Shown: positions 1-8,572 of the stretch, one piece after another | Position numbering within the stretch: the stretch's first letter is position 1 | Layout: every line of letters starts with the position of its first letter | Notes under the pieces: generated by a model | Databases searched by the model: none | What the model saw: only the letters and a program-made list of their open reading frames with translations | Told to the model about the DNA's origin: nothing | From: a virus | Virus record (IMG/VR): IMGVR_UViG_3300044678_001129 | Location: 1 to 40,676 of that record | Length of the DNA stretch: 40,676 bases | Strand: one strand, 5' to 3' | Program-made: the position numbers and the translations under genes

Positions 1-2
1 GG

Positions 3-272
3 CAGGAGCAGGCGTACAAGACAGCGGAGCAGGTACAGGTCGCACAAAACGCACCAGCGGACGCAGCAGCGGGGTTCGGGGTTGCGGGCGGGGCAATGGT
101 TGGCGGCGGGCTGTTTGGCCTTGTAGGGGGCATGACAGCGGGTGCAGCGGCCAACACAGCGGTCCCACCGGGCCAACAGGAGCGGGACGAACGCGACCGC
201 CGTAAAGAAGCAGCGTTGGCAAAGATTGCAGAAAAACCTCCTATTGTTTTTGAAGTGGCAGGTGCTCAATGA
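3..272 (+). CDS. C-terminal part of an unknown Gly/Ala-rich, possibly membrane-inserting protein (cut by window edge)
   Basis: An open frame runs in from the window edge and stops with TGA that overlaps the ATG of the next gene (ATGA). The visible 89 residues have a polar, Gln/Ala-rich start, then a Gly/Ala/Met-rich hydrophobic stretch of about 28 residues (FGVAGGAMVGGGLFGLVGG core) resembling a glycine zipper or a transmembrane hairpin, then a strongly charged segment (QERDERDRRKEAALAK) and a short tail. The position ahead of probable virion genes suggests a structural or membrane-penetrating protein, but I do not recognise a family. The start lies outside the window. Confidence 0.55.
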   Translation, partial: QEQAYKTAEQVQVAQNAPADAAAGFGVAGGAMVGGGLFGLVGGMTAGAAANTAVPPGQQERDERDRRKEAALAKIAEKPPIVFEVAGAQ

Positions 273-1144
273 CGGCAAGTTTACTCGGGCGGCTGGAGTG
301 GGGCGGCAGTATAGACGCACAGGGATACCGCACGTGGGACATCACGTGGCTGATCGAAACCACAAGCGTGAACGACGGGCCTGCAGTTGTGGCCACATGT
401 GCCGGGCTGCCTGTGGTTGGCAGTCAGTGGTTCATGGGCAACGACATTGACGGGTGGGCCTGGTGCCTGCCCACAATGACCATCCGGCAGATCCCAGACA
501 GCACACCGGGTCTGTGGACGGGCCTGTGGACGGTCAAGCAACAGTTCAGCACACAGCCCACCACCCGCAACACCAGCGACCGGATGGAGGACCCACTGTT
601 GGAGCCTTGGAAGATCCGGGGCAGCTTCAACCGCTCCCAAAAGGAAGCCAGGGAGGACCGCCACGGCAACCTCCTGCTCACCAGCTCCATGGAGTTTATC
701 CGTGGCCTGATGCGGGACGTGGGCGGTGCCACCGTAACGCTGTCAAAGAACTTTGCGAGCTTGCCACTGGCCAGCACAACGGCCCTTCGGTGGCATCTAA
801 ACGACGGCCCGATGTGGGGCATGGCAAGGCGTTGCGTCAAGTTGGCCGGGTTTGAGTTCCAACAGCAAAAGTTCGGAACGTTTACGTATTGGAATTGCGG
901 GTACACGTTTGAGGTGGCCTTTGAAGGCTTTGACGAGCGTGTAGTGGATCAGGGGACGCGTGTGCTCGTAGAGGGCGGCACGTTGGGCAACCTGGTTGAC
1001 TACAGGCCCACAACTGATGGCAGCACAGTTCTCCTGAACGGACTGGGCAAACGGGCCACCAGTTTGGGCGGTGTTGCCACGGCGGTGCCGGAGGTTGCAC
1101 AGGAAGCGAATTTGTTTGTGATTGGGGTTCCGACATCATTTTAG
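269..1144 (+). CDS. Probable virion structural protein, unknown family
   Basis: Predicted 291 residues, mostly beta-type composition rich in Trp, Gly and Thr, with no signal peptide, membrane segment or enzymatic motif. The centre (about residues 110-130) holds a polar motif, EPWKIRGSFNRSQKEAREDR, and the second half has aromatic segments typical of phage tail or baseplate proteins. The start ATG overlaps the stop of the upstream gene and a 15-base gap separates it from the next gene, so it sits in a co-transcribed structural cluster. The virion role is inferred from context only. Confidence 0.7.
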   Translation: MTASLLGRLEWGGSIDAQGYRTWDITWLIETTSVNDGPAVVATCAGLPVVGSQWFMGNDIDGWAWCLPTMTIRQIPDSTPGLWTGLWTVKQQFSTQPTTRNTSDRMEDPLLEPWKIRGSFNRSQKEAREDRHGNLLLTSSMEFIRGLMRDVGGATVTLSKNFASLPLASTTALRWHLNDGPMWGMARRCVKLAGFEFQQQKFGTFTYWNCGYTFEVAFEGFDERVVDQGTRVLVEGGTLGNLVDYRPTTDGSTVLLNGLGKRATSLGGVATAVPEVAQEANLFVIGVPTSF

Positions 1145-1159
1145 TGGGGGAGTGTTCTT

Positions 1160-1660
1160 ATGTCAGACGGGTCGCCTATTTTCAGCAAGACGGACGCGGT
1201 GCCAGTGCCCAACGTGGGGGCAGCACCGGCCCTCAACCGCGTCACATGCGTGGCCACTTTGTACCACGTGTTCAATGGCCAACAGCCTTACCAGTTTGAC
1301 CTTCATTACGGGCACCAGGTTACGGAACCGGAGCAGGCATACGTCCGGGAACGAACGCTGGGGGCTGCAGGCCCACGGGAGCACATTGTTGGGCTGGATT
1401 ACCTCACGGGCAAGGTGGGCGGCATTGTAATCCAAAACATGGCCGGGCCACAGACCCTGACCGTGCAACCCACGGACGAGGAGCGTGCCATCATAGCCAA
1501 CACAGTGCTCAAGGTGACCATGGGCGGGCTGGTGTTCCTTGTGCGGCCCGGACGGTTTATGCTGTTTGAGTTGTACGACGACACCAGCGTCACCATCAAG
1601 ATCGAACCACAGGACCCACAGTATCCACATCCCTTCCGGCTCATAGGTTTGCCACGATGA
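1160..1660 (+). CDS. Unknown protein of the structural cluster
   Basis: Predicted 166 residues. The ATG follows a GGGGGAG ribosome binding site, and the stop overlaps the next start (ATGA). The sequence alternates hydrophobic and polar residues (YQFDLHYGHQV, GGIVIQNM, LKVTMGGLVFLV), suggesting a compact beta fold such as a tail or head-completion protein. No motif gives a function. Its place between two other unknown proteins in the plus-strand block supports a virion assembly role by inference. Confidence 0.65.
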   Translation: MSDGSPIFSKTDAVPVPNVGAAPALNRVTCVATLYHVFNGQQPYQFDLHYGHQVTEPEQAYVRERTLGAAGPREHIVGLDYLTGKVGGIVIQNMAGPQTLTVQPTDEERAIIANTVLKVTMGGLVFLVRPGRFMLFELYDDTSVTIKIEPQDPQYPHPFRLIGLPR

Positions 1661-2394
1661 CACAACGTGCCCCAGGCTTTTTGGTCAGTGCCGAGTTCTT
1701 GGCGGAGCAGCGGCTGGTCAACACCCTTGTTCGCACGGAGCTGGGGTATGGCCTGCCCACGTACACGGAGCCAATCAAAGGGGCAACACGGCCCGACGTG
1801 CGACTGGTGGTCACGCCACCGGAAGGCATCAAGGGAATGAAGTATGTGGACCCGGTGATCTATGGGGCGGACTGCAGCATATTGGAAATCTATGACAGCG
1901 TCGACATGGTTGCAGAGGCCACCAAAAACGAGCGGCGGGTCCGCTATGTAAAGGCGGGCGGCAACAATGTGAAGCAGTTTGTGCTCAACCCCAGCGTCAA
2001 CCCGGTGCCGGGGTACACTGTGGTCCCTGTGGAGGTGTCTGTTGGCGGGGAGTATGTGGTGATCGGCACAGAGTGGGAAGTGCCCGCCATTGTTGCAGCA
2101 GACTTCAGCGAACCGGACGGGTACAACACACCACGCATCGCCACCGTGAACGTGTTGGCGGCCACAGGCGACGCACCAGCGGACACACCGGGCGACCCTG
2201 ATTACCAGGTGACCCCGTATGTGCTGAAGGTTGTTGTGCGTGGCAAGGGCCTGAACCTCGACAAGGGTGTGCCATGCAGGGTCCGCACCGTGGGTGGGGT
2301 GTGGATGTTTAGCTGGACAGATTGCAGCCCGGACGAAGTATTGTTGGCCCAGTTGACCACACCAGCACCGTATCCAGATAGATTTGAACCGTAG
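1657..2394 (+). CDS. Unknown protein of the structural cluster
   Basis: Predicted 245 residues starting at an ATG that overlaps the previous stop. It contains repeated beta-rich segments (YVLKVVVRGKGL, VPVEVSVGGEYVVIGTEWEV) and an acidic Pro/Asp loop near residue 175. There is no signal peptide or transmembrane segment. It lies 9 bases ahead of the large 776-residue gene. I do not recognise it; a baseplate or tail accessory protein is plausible from the neighbours. Confidence 0.65.
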   Translation: MTQRAPGFLVSAEFLAEQRLVNTLVRTELGYGLPTYTEPIKGATRPDVRLVVTPPEGIKGMKYVDPVIYGADCSILEIYDSVDMVAEATKNERRVRYVKAGGNNVKQFVLNPSVNPVPGYTVVPVEVSVGGEYVVIGTEWEVPAIVAADFSEPDGYNTPRIATVNVLAATGDAPADTPGDPDYQVTPYVLKVVVRGKGLNLDKGVPCRVRTVGGVWMFSWTDCSPDEVLLAQLTTPAPYPDRFEP

Positions 2395-2403
2395 GAGTAC
2401 ACC

Positions 2404-4734
2404 ATGCCAGCCGGGGGAAACGATTGCGACTGCCATTGCGGGGGAACCGTTTGCACAAAGTGGTTCGTGGGGCAGCATAATGGGGGCTATTCCGACACCA
2501 CCGCCTTCGGTGTCCTGGGACAGTTGACTGACACAGGCGGTGGCATTGGCCCCAACTGTGGTGGCGGCCCACCTGACCGCATCCTACACGACAGCCAATA
2601 CTGCCGCACGGACTTAGAATTTGCATACGACACAGACACGCACGAGATGCTCATCACCAGCACCGTGCCACCACACGTCGACTGTCAGCCGGGGGTGTAT
2701 CCGTACGGTTACGGCGGCGACACCAGCATGTGCAAACGGCGGATCAAACACAGCTCCTTCGGGGCTGGAGTAGGTTACGAGCCAAGCGGGCTCAACGCTG
2801 TGCTGGCCACTCGTGTGATCCGCCTCCAAGCGGGGTGGCGTGTGCGTGCCCGGTTGGTAACGGACAGCGTCAGCGGCCACTGCAACACACCGCAAAGCCT
2901 GCTCCATTATCTGCACACAGCCAGCGGGAACGGCACGTACTGGCACACCCAAGAAACAGGCAGCGGCCCGGTCCGGTACAGCCCCCGGATGTTTGTGATG
3001 CCAGCGTCGGAAAAGATATGGAAGTCCAAAGCATGCCAACTCATGGGAACGCAAACGGTTCCGAAGTGGTATCCGGCAGGCGTGTGGCCATACGCACCGA
3101 CACCACCGTGGACTGGATACCTGCCAGGAAGCACCATTGGGGACATTGACACAAACAAGCCGACAGCAGCATACAATCTAAGGGCCTATAACGGGAAGGC
3201 CCGACACTGTTTCATGCCCGCCACGGCACCACTCACACCACCGGAACCACATCCAACAGCACCACTCGCGGACAAGCACCCGGCAGTCTATCAATATATG
3301 ACCGGTTCTAGTGGCCCTTGGATCGCTCATGGGTTCTGGGAAAGTGGTGGTGACAACTTCTGGGAGACCCCGCCTGGTGCAGCCACGGACGAGTCGTTGA
3401 AGGTTAAAAAGGCCCCCGGATCATTGTTGGCCGACAAATACAGATACGCCCCAGGGATGCCGAATTGGTTTGCTGTGAAACACGCAATGTGGCCTCTCAT
3501 GGAGTGGCACGATCAGGAGTTCTATAATAGCGGCACGGTCCACGACCTTGCGGACTGGCACAAGAGCATCTGGTCCAACCCGGACGCATGGCAGGCACAA
3601 ACAGAACCGGATGCCGTGGAGGAGGGGGCACCACCGCCACCAACACCGGAACCAATTACAGGCCCACCCCGCCGTTGCTACCAACTCATCGTCCCCGTGT
3701 TGGGGCGTGGGCGTATGGGCAGCAACAAGCACCGGGCGGATGCAGCCTATCCCAATTTCGTCTCCTACCATATCCACCCACAGTTGCCAACGGACACGGC
3801 ATACGTGGCGGCACAGAAGGCAGGGCTGGAAGCCCACTTCGAGAACTTGACCATCCACGAGCTTACATTACCAGAGTTTCCCGTCACATCCACGGGCCGT
3901 CCTTACATTGTAGAAACAGACAGCGGCCCCGGATACTTGTGGCGGCTCAAGTACACACCAACAACACCGACCGACAAGTGTGGGCTGGATGGTGTTCAGA
4001 ACGGTTGCACATCCTATGGAATGTGTGACATGGAAATGGAAGTGCTGATCGAAAAGACCGGGCCGTGGGTGTTAGGATTTAGCGACGCGAGTAGCCCACT
4101 GACTACGGACGGGAGCACAACGGTTGGTTCCTTTATTGTTGAGAAGCTTGCACCTAAAGAAAACGAAGGCGACCCGGACGTGTGGGAGGCTGTTGATCTC
4201 CGCACCGCATGCAAGCCCAACGACACACCGGACCTCAACGGGTGGGCCATGGCCGGTGACATGTATACAAACGCGAGGCCGTTTGCCCCTATTATCCGGG
4301 ACCTCCATCGGTTTGTGCCCCCCAAACGTGTTGACAAGGCTGGCAAATGTAAGGGGTTTGAGTTTAACGACACAGGGGTCAGCCACCTGGGGCAACAGGC
4401 GGAGCCGCTATACAACTTCTGGGCGGCGTCCAGCTCCTTAAATGTGATCCGCAACGGGACCACGTTTACAAACTTCAAAAATGCGAACTCTGCTATGTGG
4501 AACGCCATCCCCCAGCTTCTGGTCTACCTCTATGACTACAGGTACGGGAGGGAGCCTGTTTGCTGTGGTTACGACTCTTTGAAGTGGCCCTTGATACCCT
4601 CAAGCTGCCACCACAATCACAATTGGGCAGACTTGTGGACGTATACCACAGGTGGCCTTCCTATGATGCGTGACACCAACCACGGAGCAGAGACGTTTCC
4701 ATTAGGTGACAAATCGTGGAGGCTGCCATGGTAA
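2404..4734 (+). CDS. Large Cys-rich probable structural protein (776 aa)
   Basis: The longest gene in the window. The ATG is preceded by GTAGGAGTACACC. The N-terminus is dense in Cys (DCDCHCGGTVC within the first 17 residues, more Cys near 52 and 67), and further Cys, Trp and His residues recur throughout. A Pro-rich stretch near residue 403 (EEGAPPPPTPEP) looks like a hinge between two halves. The C-terminal part has an HHNHNWADLW motif. No catalytic signature is seen. The size, the aromatic and Gly content and the place at the end of a structural block fit a tail-tip, fibre or receptor-binding protein, but this is inference. Paired Cys might bind metal or form disulphides in the virion. Confidence 0.7.
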   Translation: MPAGGNDCDCHCGGTVCTKWFVGQHNGGYSDTTAFGVLGQLTDTGGGIGPNCGGGPPDRILHDSQYCRTDLEFAYDTDTHEMLITSTVPPHVDCQPGVYPYGYGGDTSMCKRRIKHSSFGAGVGYEPSGLNAVLATRVIRLQAGWRVRARLVTDSVSGHCNTPQSLLHYLHTASGNGTYWHTQETGSGPVRYSPRMFVMPASEKIWKSKACQLMGTQTVPKWYPAGVWPYAPTPPWTGYLPGSTIGDIDTNKPTAAYNLRAYNGKARHCFMPATAPLTPPEPHPTAPLADKHPAVYQYMTGSSGPWIAHGFWESGGDNFWETPPGAATDESLKVKKAPGSLLADKYRYAPGMPNWFAVKHAMWPLMEWHDQEFYNSGTVHDLADWHKSIWSNPDAWQAQTEPDAVEEGAPPPPTPEPITGPPRRCYQLIVPVLGRGRMGSNKHRADAAYPNFVSYHIHPQLPTDTAYVAAQKAGLEAHFENLTIHELTLPEFPVTSTGRPYIVETDSGPGYLWRLKYTPTTPTDKCGLDGVQNGCTSYGMCDMEMEVLIEKTGPWVLGFSDASSPLTTDGSTTVGSFIVEKLAPKENEGDPDVWEAVDLRTACKPNDTPDLNGWAMAGDMYTNARPFAPIIRDLHRFVPPKRVDKAGKCKGFEFNDTGVSHLGQQAEPLYNFWAASSSLNVIRNGTTFTNFKNANSAMWNAIPQLLVYLYDYRYGREPVCCGYDSLKWPLIPSSCHHNHNWADLWTYTTGGLPMMRDTNHGAETFPLGDKSWRLPW

Positions 4735-6173
4735 ATCCAAGGCACAAGTTCGACAAATTAAAGGCGGCCCAGCGGCCACCGTTGCCACTGGCACACACAG
4801 CAACATCAGATGACGTGACCGTGGTTGTGCCCTGCCACAACTATGCCCAGTATCTGGGGTCCTGCCTGCACAGTTTGCGACACAGCACCTTACCACCGGG
4901 CCGGATCATTGTGGTGGATGATGCCAGCAAAGACAACCCGGCAGCAGTGGCGGCGGCATACGGTGCGGAATGCATCCGTGGGGAATGGCGGGACCAGTCC
5001 ATGGCATGCCAACACGGGTTCCGTTTAGTCTCCACACGGTATGTGATGTTTTTCGACGCGGACGACATTTTGCACCCGGAGTATATTGCCACGGCAGTGG
5101 CACGCATGGAAGCGGAACGGGACGTTGCCTTTGTGTACCCGTGGCTGGACGCCTTTGGTGAAGGGACAGGCCCATGGCACGGCACGGAACGGGCACCGGA
5201 CGAGGTGCGTGGACATGATTTAGAGATCCGCAACTGGTGCCCGGCTGGCACGGTGTACCGGACGGCCGTCCTGCACCAGGCCAGGGCCGTGGGGCAGCGG
5301 GTGCCGGGGTGTATGTGCAACGACTGGCTGACGGCCCGTGCCGTGTTGCGTGCGGGGCCTTGGCGGGGCGTTAAGACCCACATCCCCATCCACTACAGGA
5401 TCCACAAGGGGCAAATGTCGGAGGTGGCCCGAGGGAGCTACGCTCAGCAGGCCAACCACGCGAAAGAGGTTGTGACCATTATTGTACCCTTCAGCGGCAG
5501 GTGGGCAGCGTGGCACCGCCTGGTCGCGTGGCTGCAGGGACAAACCTGGCCAGCGGCCCAAACCCGGCTTCTCGTCTTAAACAGCACCCACGGGCCACTG
5601 ACGGCGGCCATGCTGGGGCTGGGGGACTGGCAGGGGGCAAGCCTGCACATCGAACGCATTGATGTGGGCTGGCCGGGGCTGGCAGACTTGGACAGGCGGA
5701 CGGCACCACCGGCAGTGACCAAGGCAGTGGAGTCGGCGGTGGCTGGGTTGTACAACGAGGCCTTCCGTCTGGTGCGTGGGGAGTGGTGTTTGACCTTGGA
5801 GGACGACGTGATCCCACACCGGCCCGACGTGATCGCTCGCCTGTTTGAATCAGTGACGCCCTTTACAGCGGGCGTGTCCGGGTTGTACAAGCACAGGTAT
5901 CACGACGCGGCTGTGGCCTTTAATTGGAACGACGGTTCCTTTGTGTTGCTGCCAATGGAAGGCCCGGAGCGGGAGGATGTTGTGGGGACCGGGTTTGGTT
6001 GTTTGTTGGTGCGGCGGTCCGCCATGGTGGGCATGCCACTGGCCAACGACAGCCCATACAAATTCTTTGACGTGGATGTGGCCGTGCGGGCCAAGACGGC
6101 GGGGTGGCGTTGGCACCTTGACCGGACCGTGCCGTGCGACCATATGACAGAGGCAACCTATGGGGGCACGTGA
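4728..6173 (+). CDS. Glycosyltransferase with two GT-A (family 2-like) domains
   Basis: The first domain begins with the family-2 nucleotide-sugar motif VTVVVPCHNYAQYLGSCL, then IIVVDDASKDN, and the metal-binding FFDADD near residue 110. A second GT-A-like domain starts near 245 (VTIIVPFSGRWAAWHRL) and has LEDDVIP as its DxD equivalent. The two halves suggest a bifunctional or duplicated sugar transferase that could glycosylate virion proteins or host surface polymers. I chose ATG 4728 because GGAGG lies 5 bases upstream; a GTG at 4716 is also in frame but sits inside that Shine-Dalgarno region. It overlaps the end of the 776-residue gene by 7 bases. Confidence 0.85.
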   Translation: MVNPRHKFDKLKAAQRPPLPLAHTATSDDVTVVVPCHNYAQYLGSCLHSLRHSTLPPGRIIVVDDASKDNPAAVAAAYGAECIRGEWRDQSMACQHGFRLVSTRYVMFFDADDILHPEYIATAVARMEAERDVAFVYPWLDAFGEGTGPWHGTERAPDEVRGHDLEIRNWCPAGTVYRTAVLHQARAVGQRVPGCMCNDWLTARAVLRAGPWRGVKTHIPIHYRIHKGQMSEVARGSYAQQANHAKEVVTIIVPFSGRWAAWHRLVAWLQGQTWPAAQTRLLVLNSTHGPLTAAMLGLGDWQGASLHIERIDVGWPGLADLDRRTAPPAVTKAVESAVAGLYNEAFRLVRGEWCLTLEDDVIPHRPDVIARLFESVTPFTAGVSGLYKHRYHDAAVAFNWNDGSFVLLPMEGPEREDVVGTGFGCLLVRRSAMVGMPLANDSPYKFFDVDVAVRAKTAGWRWHLDRTVPCDHMTEATYGGT

Positions 6174-6462
6174 ACTCTTCGACAAGTTCAAGCAAGCAAA
6201 GGCCACGCGGGCGGCGGTGGCCCTGGCCCAGTTTGTTGGCGGCGGGGGCAAGACGGTTCCACCGGAGGTTTACGACCAGCGGATGGCCACGTGCCAAGCC
6301 TGCCCACACTTCCGCGACGGGGAGTTCCCACACTGCAGCGACTGTGGATGCTACCTCAAGGTCAAGTGTCAGTTCCCTGCAGAGGCCTGCCCACAAAACA
6401 AGTGGCAGGCCCACCGGGAGCTCACTAAAAAGGAAACAGAGGTTTGCTGTCCGGGGTCGTGA
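6160..6462 (+). CDS. Small Cys-cluster (zinc-ribbon-like) protein
   Basis: Predicted 100 residues. The centre holds CQACPHF, then CSDCGCYLKVKC and a later CP..KW, a spacing typical of small phage and bacterial metal-binding proteins (DUF6171-like, from memory). The N-terminus is a basic amphipathic helix. It overlaps the glycosyltransferase gene by 14 bases, so it is probably translated with it and may serve the same modification. Its 3' end overlaps the opposite-strand gene at 6425 by 38 bases. The molecular role is unknown. Confidence 0.7.
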   Translation: MGARELFDKFKQAKATRAAVALAQFVGGGGKTVPPEVYDQRMATCQACPHFRDGEFPHCSDCGCYLKVKCQFPAEACPQNKWQAHRELTKKETEVCCPGS

Positions 6463-6760
6463 TCAGCGGCCCACCATCAAGGACCCACACATGGTCCCCG
6501 TCCGGGCTGCCCTTCCCGTGGCGGCCACGGCACTGCAACAGCAAACAAGTGGGCCGGTCGTTGTCCACAGCCTGGCCCACGATGGAGATGTACGCGGCGG
6601 CAGGCACACCACACAGCCCACACGACACTCTGGACTTAAACTTCTGGTCATAGATGGGCTCCACACCGGGGATGTGGAAGTTGAAGCCAACAGTCCCGTC
6701 TGGGTTCAGCAACACGTGGGTCCGTGGGCCTTTGTAAACAACCAGTCCAACAGCAATCAC
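6425..6760 (-). CDS. Unknown protein, last gene of the minus-strand operon
   Basis: Predicted 111 residues starting from a GTG that overlaps the stop of the SbcC C-terminal gene (GTGA). It has a beta-rich N-terminus (VGLVVYKGPRTHVLLNPDG), a CGLC pair near residue 48 and an ending rich in Gly, Asp and Pro. No family is recognised. It closes the recombination operon and converges tail-to-tail with the plus-strand Cys-cluster gene, overlapping its coding end. Confidence 0.55.
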   Translation of the reverse strand: MIAVGLVVYKGPRTHVLLNPDGTVGFNFHIPGVEPIYDQKFKSRVSCGLCGVPAAAYISIVGQAVDNDRPTCLLLQCRGRHGKGSPDGDHVWVLDGGPLITTPDSKPLFPF

Positions 6761-7374
6761 AGCTCCACCACCTCTCCAATCCGAAGTTCTGGTATGTGCG
6801 TCACCATAATGATCTGGACCCCCAACTCCTCACAAAGCACCTGCAGCAACTGCACAAGGCGGGGCCTATAGTTTACAGACACAAAGCGGAACGGCTCGTC
6901 CATCACAAGCACACCACGCGGGGCCGGGCGGCACATGGCCAAGGCGGCACAACGCAAGCCAAAGCTCGCCACATCCACAGCACCCAAACCGGACTCCTCT
7001 ATGGGGTCGATCTCATGGCCGTCCCTATAGAACACACAGCGGGCGGCGGTGCGGTTGGCATGTGCGTCAAACACAATGCCGAACGTGTATGGGTCGTCAA
7101 ACACAGCGGCCAGGCAACGCGTCGCAATTTCCGACAAGCGGGCGGCGGTGCCTTGTTGCACGTGCTCGGCCAGGGCCATCATGGTCCCGTGTGCCAGTTG
7201 GCAAGCGGCCAGCACGTCCTCCGCCATGGCCAGGCGTTTGTCTGTGGCCAGGTACGCGTCGGCGGCGGCAGCGTACGCGGCCTGTTCTGCCGCAACACTG
7301 TCTTCAATTGCCTGGAGTTCCGACCGGAATATATGTGGCCCGAAAGGCGGTGAGCTGCTCAAGGAATTCGTCAC
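6757..7374 (-). CDS. SbcC/Rad50-like ATPase, C-terminal half (signature and Walker B)
   Basis: The 205 residues correspond to the C-terminal part of an SbcC/Rad50/gp46 ATPase. An Ala-rich coiled coil (about 15-80) leads into the conserved globular lobe. The ABC signature region is SGLGAVDVASFGLR (about 128-141), Walker B is GVLVMDEPF with D159 and E160, and the switch histidine is in IIMVTHIPEL (H193). There is no Walker A; that is supplied by the separate gene at 8545-9573. The two chains should assemble with SbcD as the end-processing nuclease complex. The GTG at 7374 is the only clear start and overlaps the upstream 85-residue gene by 71 bases; the true start may be internal. Confidence 0.8.
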   Translation of the reverse strand: MTNSLSSSPPFGPHIFRSELQAIEDSVAAEQAAYAAAADAYLATDKRLAMAEDVLAACQLAHGTMMALAEHVQQGTAARLSEIATRCLAAVFDDPYTFGIVFDAHANRTAARCVFYRDGHEIDPIEESGLGAVDVASFGLRCAALAMCRPAPRGVLVMDEPFRFVSVNYRPRLVQLLQVLCEELGVQIIMVTHIPELRIGEVVEL

Positions 7375-7561
7375 GGGTAGTCTCCTCTGCTTGTTGTAAT
7401 TCCGCCAACACGTTTTCCGCTTCGTCCAGTGTGGTCACTTCTGGGTACAGGGCGGCAATCTGTTGCAGCCCCGCATCCACAGCACCACGGGCGGCGTCGT
7501 ATGCGGAACGCATGCGGGCGAGTTCGTTGGCGGCCTGGTTGTACTCTTGTTCTGGTGTCAT
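7304..7561 (-). CDS. Small coiled-coil protein between SbcD and the SbcC C-terminal half
   Basis: Predicted 85 residues, almost entirely alpha-helical and rich in Ala, Glu and Gln (NQAANELARMRSAYDAARG, ENVLAELQQAEETTRDEFL). A weak AAGGA site lies ahead of the ATG. It sits exactly where the ascending coiled coil of an intact SbcC would be, between the hook-bearing N-terminal half and the Walker B half, so it may be a third fragment of the arm or a coiled-coil partner. It overlaps the next gene by 71 bases. No independent function can be assigned. Confidence 0.6.
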   Translation of the reverse strand: MTPEQEYNQAANELARMRSAYDAARGAVDAGLQQIAALYPEVTTLDEAENVLAELQQAEETTRDEFLEQLTAFRATYIPVGTPGN

Positions 7562-7633
7562 GTCTATTCCTTGCGGCGGAGCAGGTTGCCGTCTTGCACG
7601 GGGCGTGGCTCCACAACCACAACCCCCGGTTCC

Positions 7634-8572
7634 CTACTCCACCGCCTGTATCAAAAGGTCTGCAACAATGGGGCTCACGTCATCCTGTGCGGCAAACTGC
7701 CTCACGTATTGGCGGAAGTCCACGTTGGCCGTGGTCACGTTGCCAACGGCCTTGGCAAATTCATCAACTCCGGTGTGTGCCACAGCATAGGACACCGGCA
7801 CAATGTGGTCGCGGCTAAACGCCTCATCTGTTGTGCTGTAGTGGTGCCTCTTGTAGGTCACACCGTTGCCTTGCCGGTATAACACAACCACACCGGGTTG
7901 ATGGAGTTGCTGGTCGGCGGTGCGGCGGTAGAAGCCACCTGTGTTGACCACCAGACGGCCGTTCTTTGTAATGTACTCGAAGGGAATGTGGTTGTCGCCA
8001 AAGTGGCAAACGTGAAAGCCTCGCAGCCCCTGCAGGTTGGCGGCACTTTGGTCCTCCGTGGCATGCTGGTGGCTGGTGTGCCCGCCGTTGTGGATGTATT
8101 GGTGGACCATGGCAATGGCGATGGTCCCTGGCCGGGCGGCCACTTCGGCGGTGACTGTGTCGCAGCCCCACGGGAAGCCCCGCACATAAACTCGGTCGCC
8201 TATTTTGTGCCACTCGTCCGGCACCACGTCCACCAGCGTGCCAGCCCGGACCAGTGTTCCGTACGCACCCCGGTCCCGGTTTTCATAGGCGTGCCCGGCG
8301 AGGTCGTGTTGGCCCGGTATGGCAAACATCTGGGGGCAGTTGTCGATGATGTAATTGATCACGGCGGGCGGCTGCGACCACCGGTCCCAGATGTCCCCAG
8401 CGGCCAGGATGGGCACGTTGCCAAGTTGCCGGGCCAACTGTTCCAGCCAGTGCAGGCGGCAGCCCATGGCAGCAAACCAGTCCGCCTCCCCGGCACGGGC
8501 CACGGGCGGGCCGAAGCTGAAGTGTAGGTCGCTCACCAGGATGGCTATGGGTTCCGGTTCGGTCTTTTGCAT
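7634..8572 (-). CDS. sbcD: SbcD/Mre11-like metallophosphoesterase nuclease
   Basis: Calcineurin-like phosphoesterase of 312 residues. The five metal motifs are visible in order: SDLHF near the N-terminus, AAGDIWDRW, IPGQHDLAG, MVHQYIH and HFGDNH. This order is that of SbcD/Mre11/T4 gp47, the nuclease subunit that trims DNA ends with the SbcC ATPase during recombination-dependent replication. I chose ATG 8572, 8 bases after AAGGTG; an in-frame GTG at 8581 is the alternative. Its start lies inside the 3' end of the SbcC N-terminal gene, where the zinc-hook codons are, so the two are translationally linked. Confidence 0.9.
   Translation of the reverse strand: MQKTEPEPIAILVSDLHFSFGPPVARAGEADWFAAMGCRLHWLEQLARQLGNVPILAAGDIWDRWSQPPAVINYIIDNCPQMFAIPGQHDLAGHAYENRDRGAYGTLVRAGTLVDVVPDEWHKIGDRVYVRGFPWGCDTVTAEVAARPGTIAIAMVHQYIHNGGHTSHQHATEDQSAANLQGLRGFHVCHFGDNHIPFEYITKNGRLVVNTGGFYRRTADQQLHQPGVVVLYRQGNGVTYKRHHYSTTDEAFSRDHIVPVSYAVAHTGVDEFAKAVGNVTTANVDFRQYVRQFAAQDDVSPIVADLLIQAVE

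Noticed and set aside
4716-4727. GTG start for the glycosyltransferase
   Set aside because: The codon overlaps the GGAGG that serves ATG 4728.
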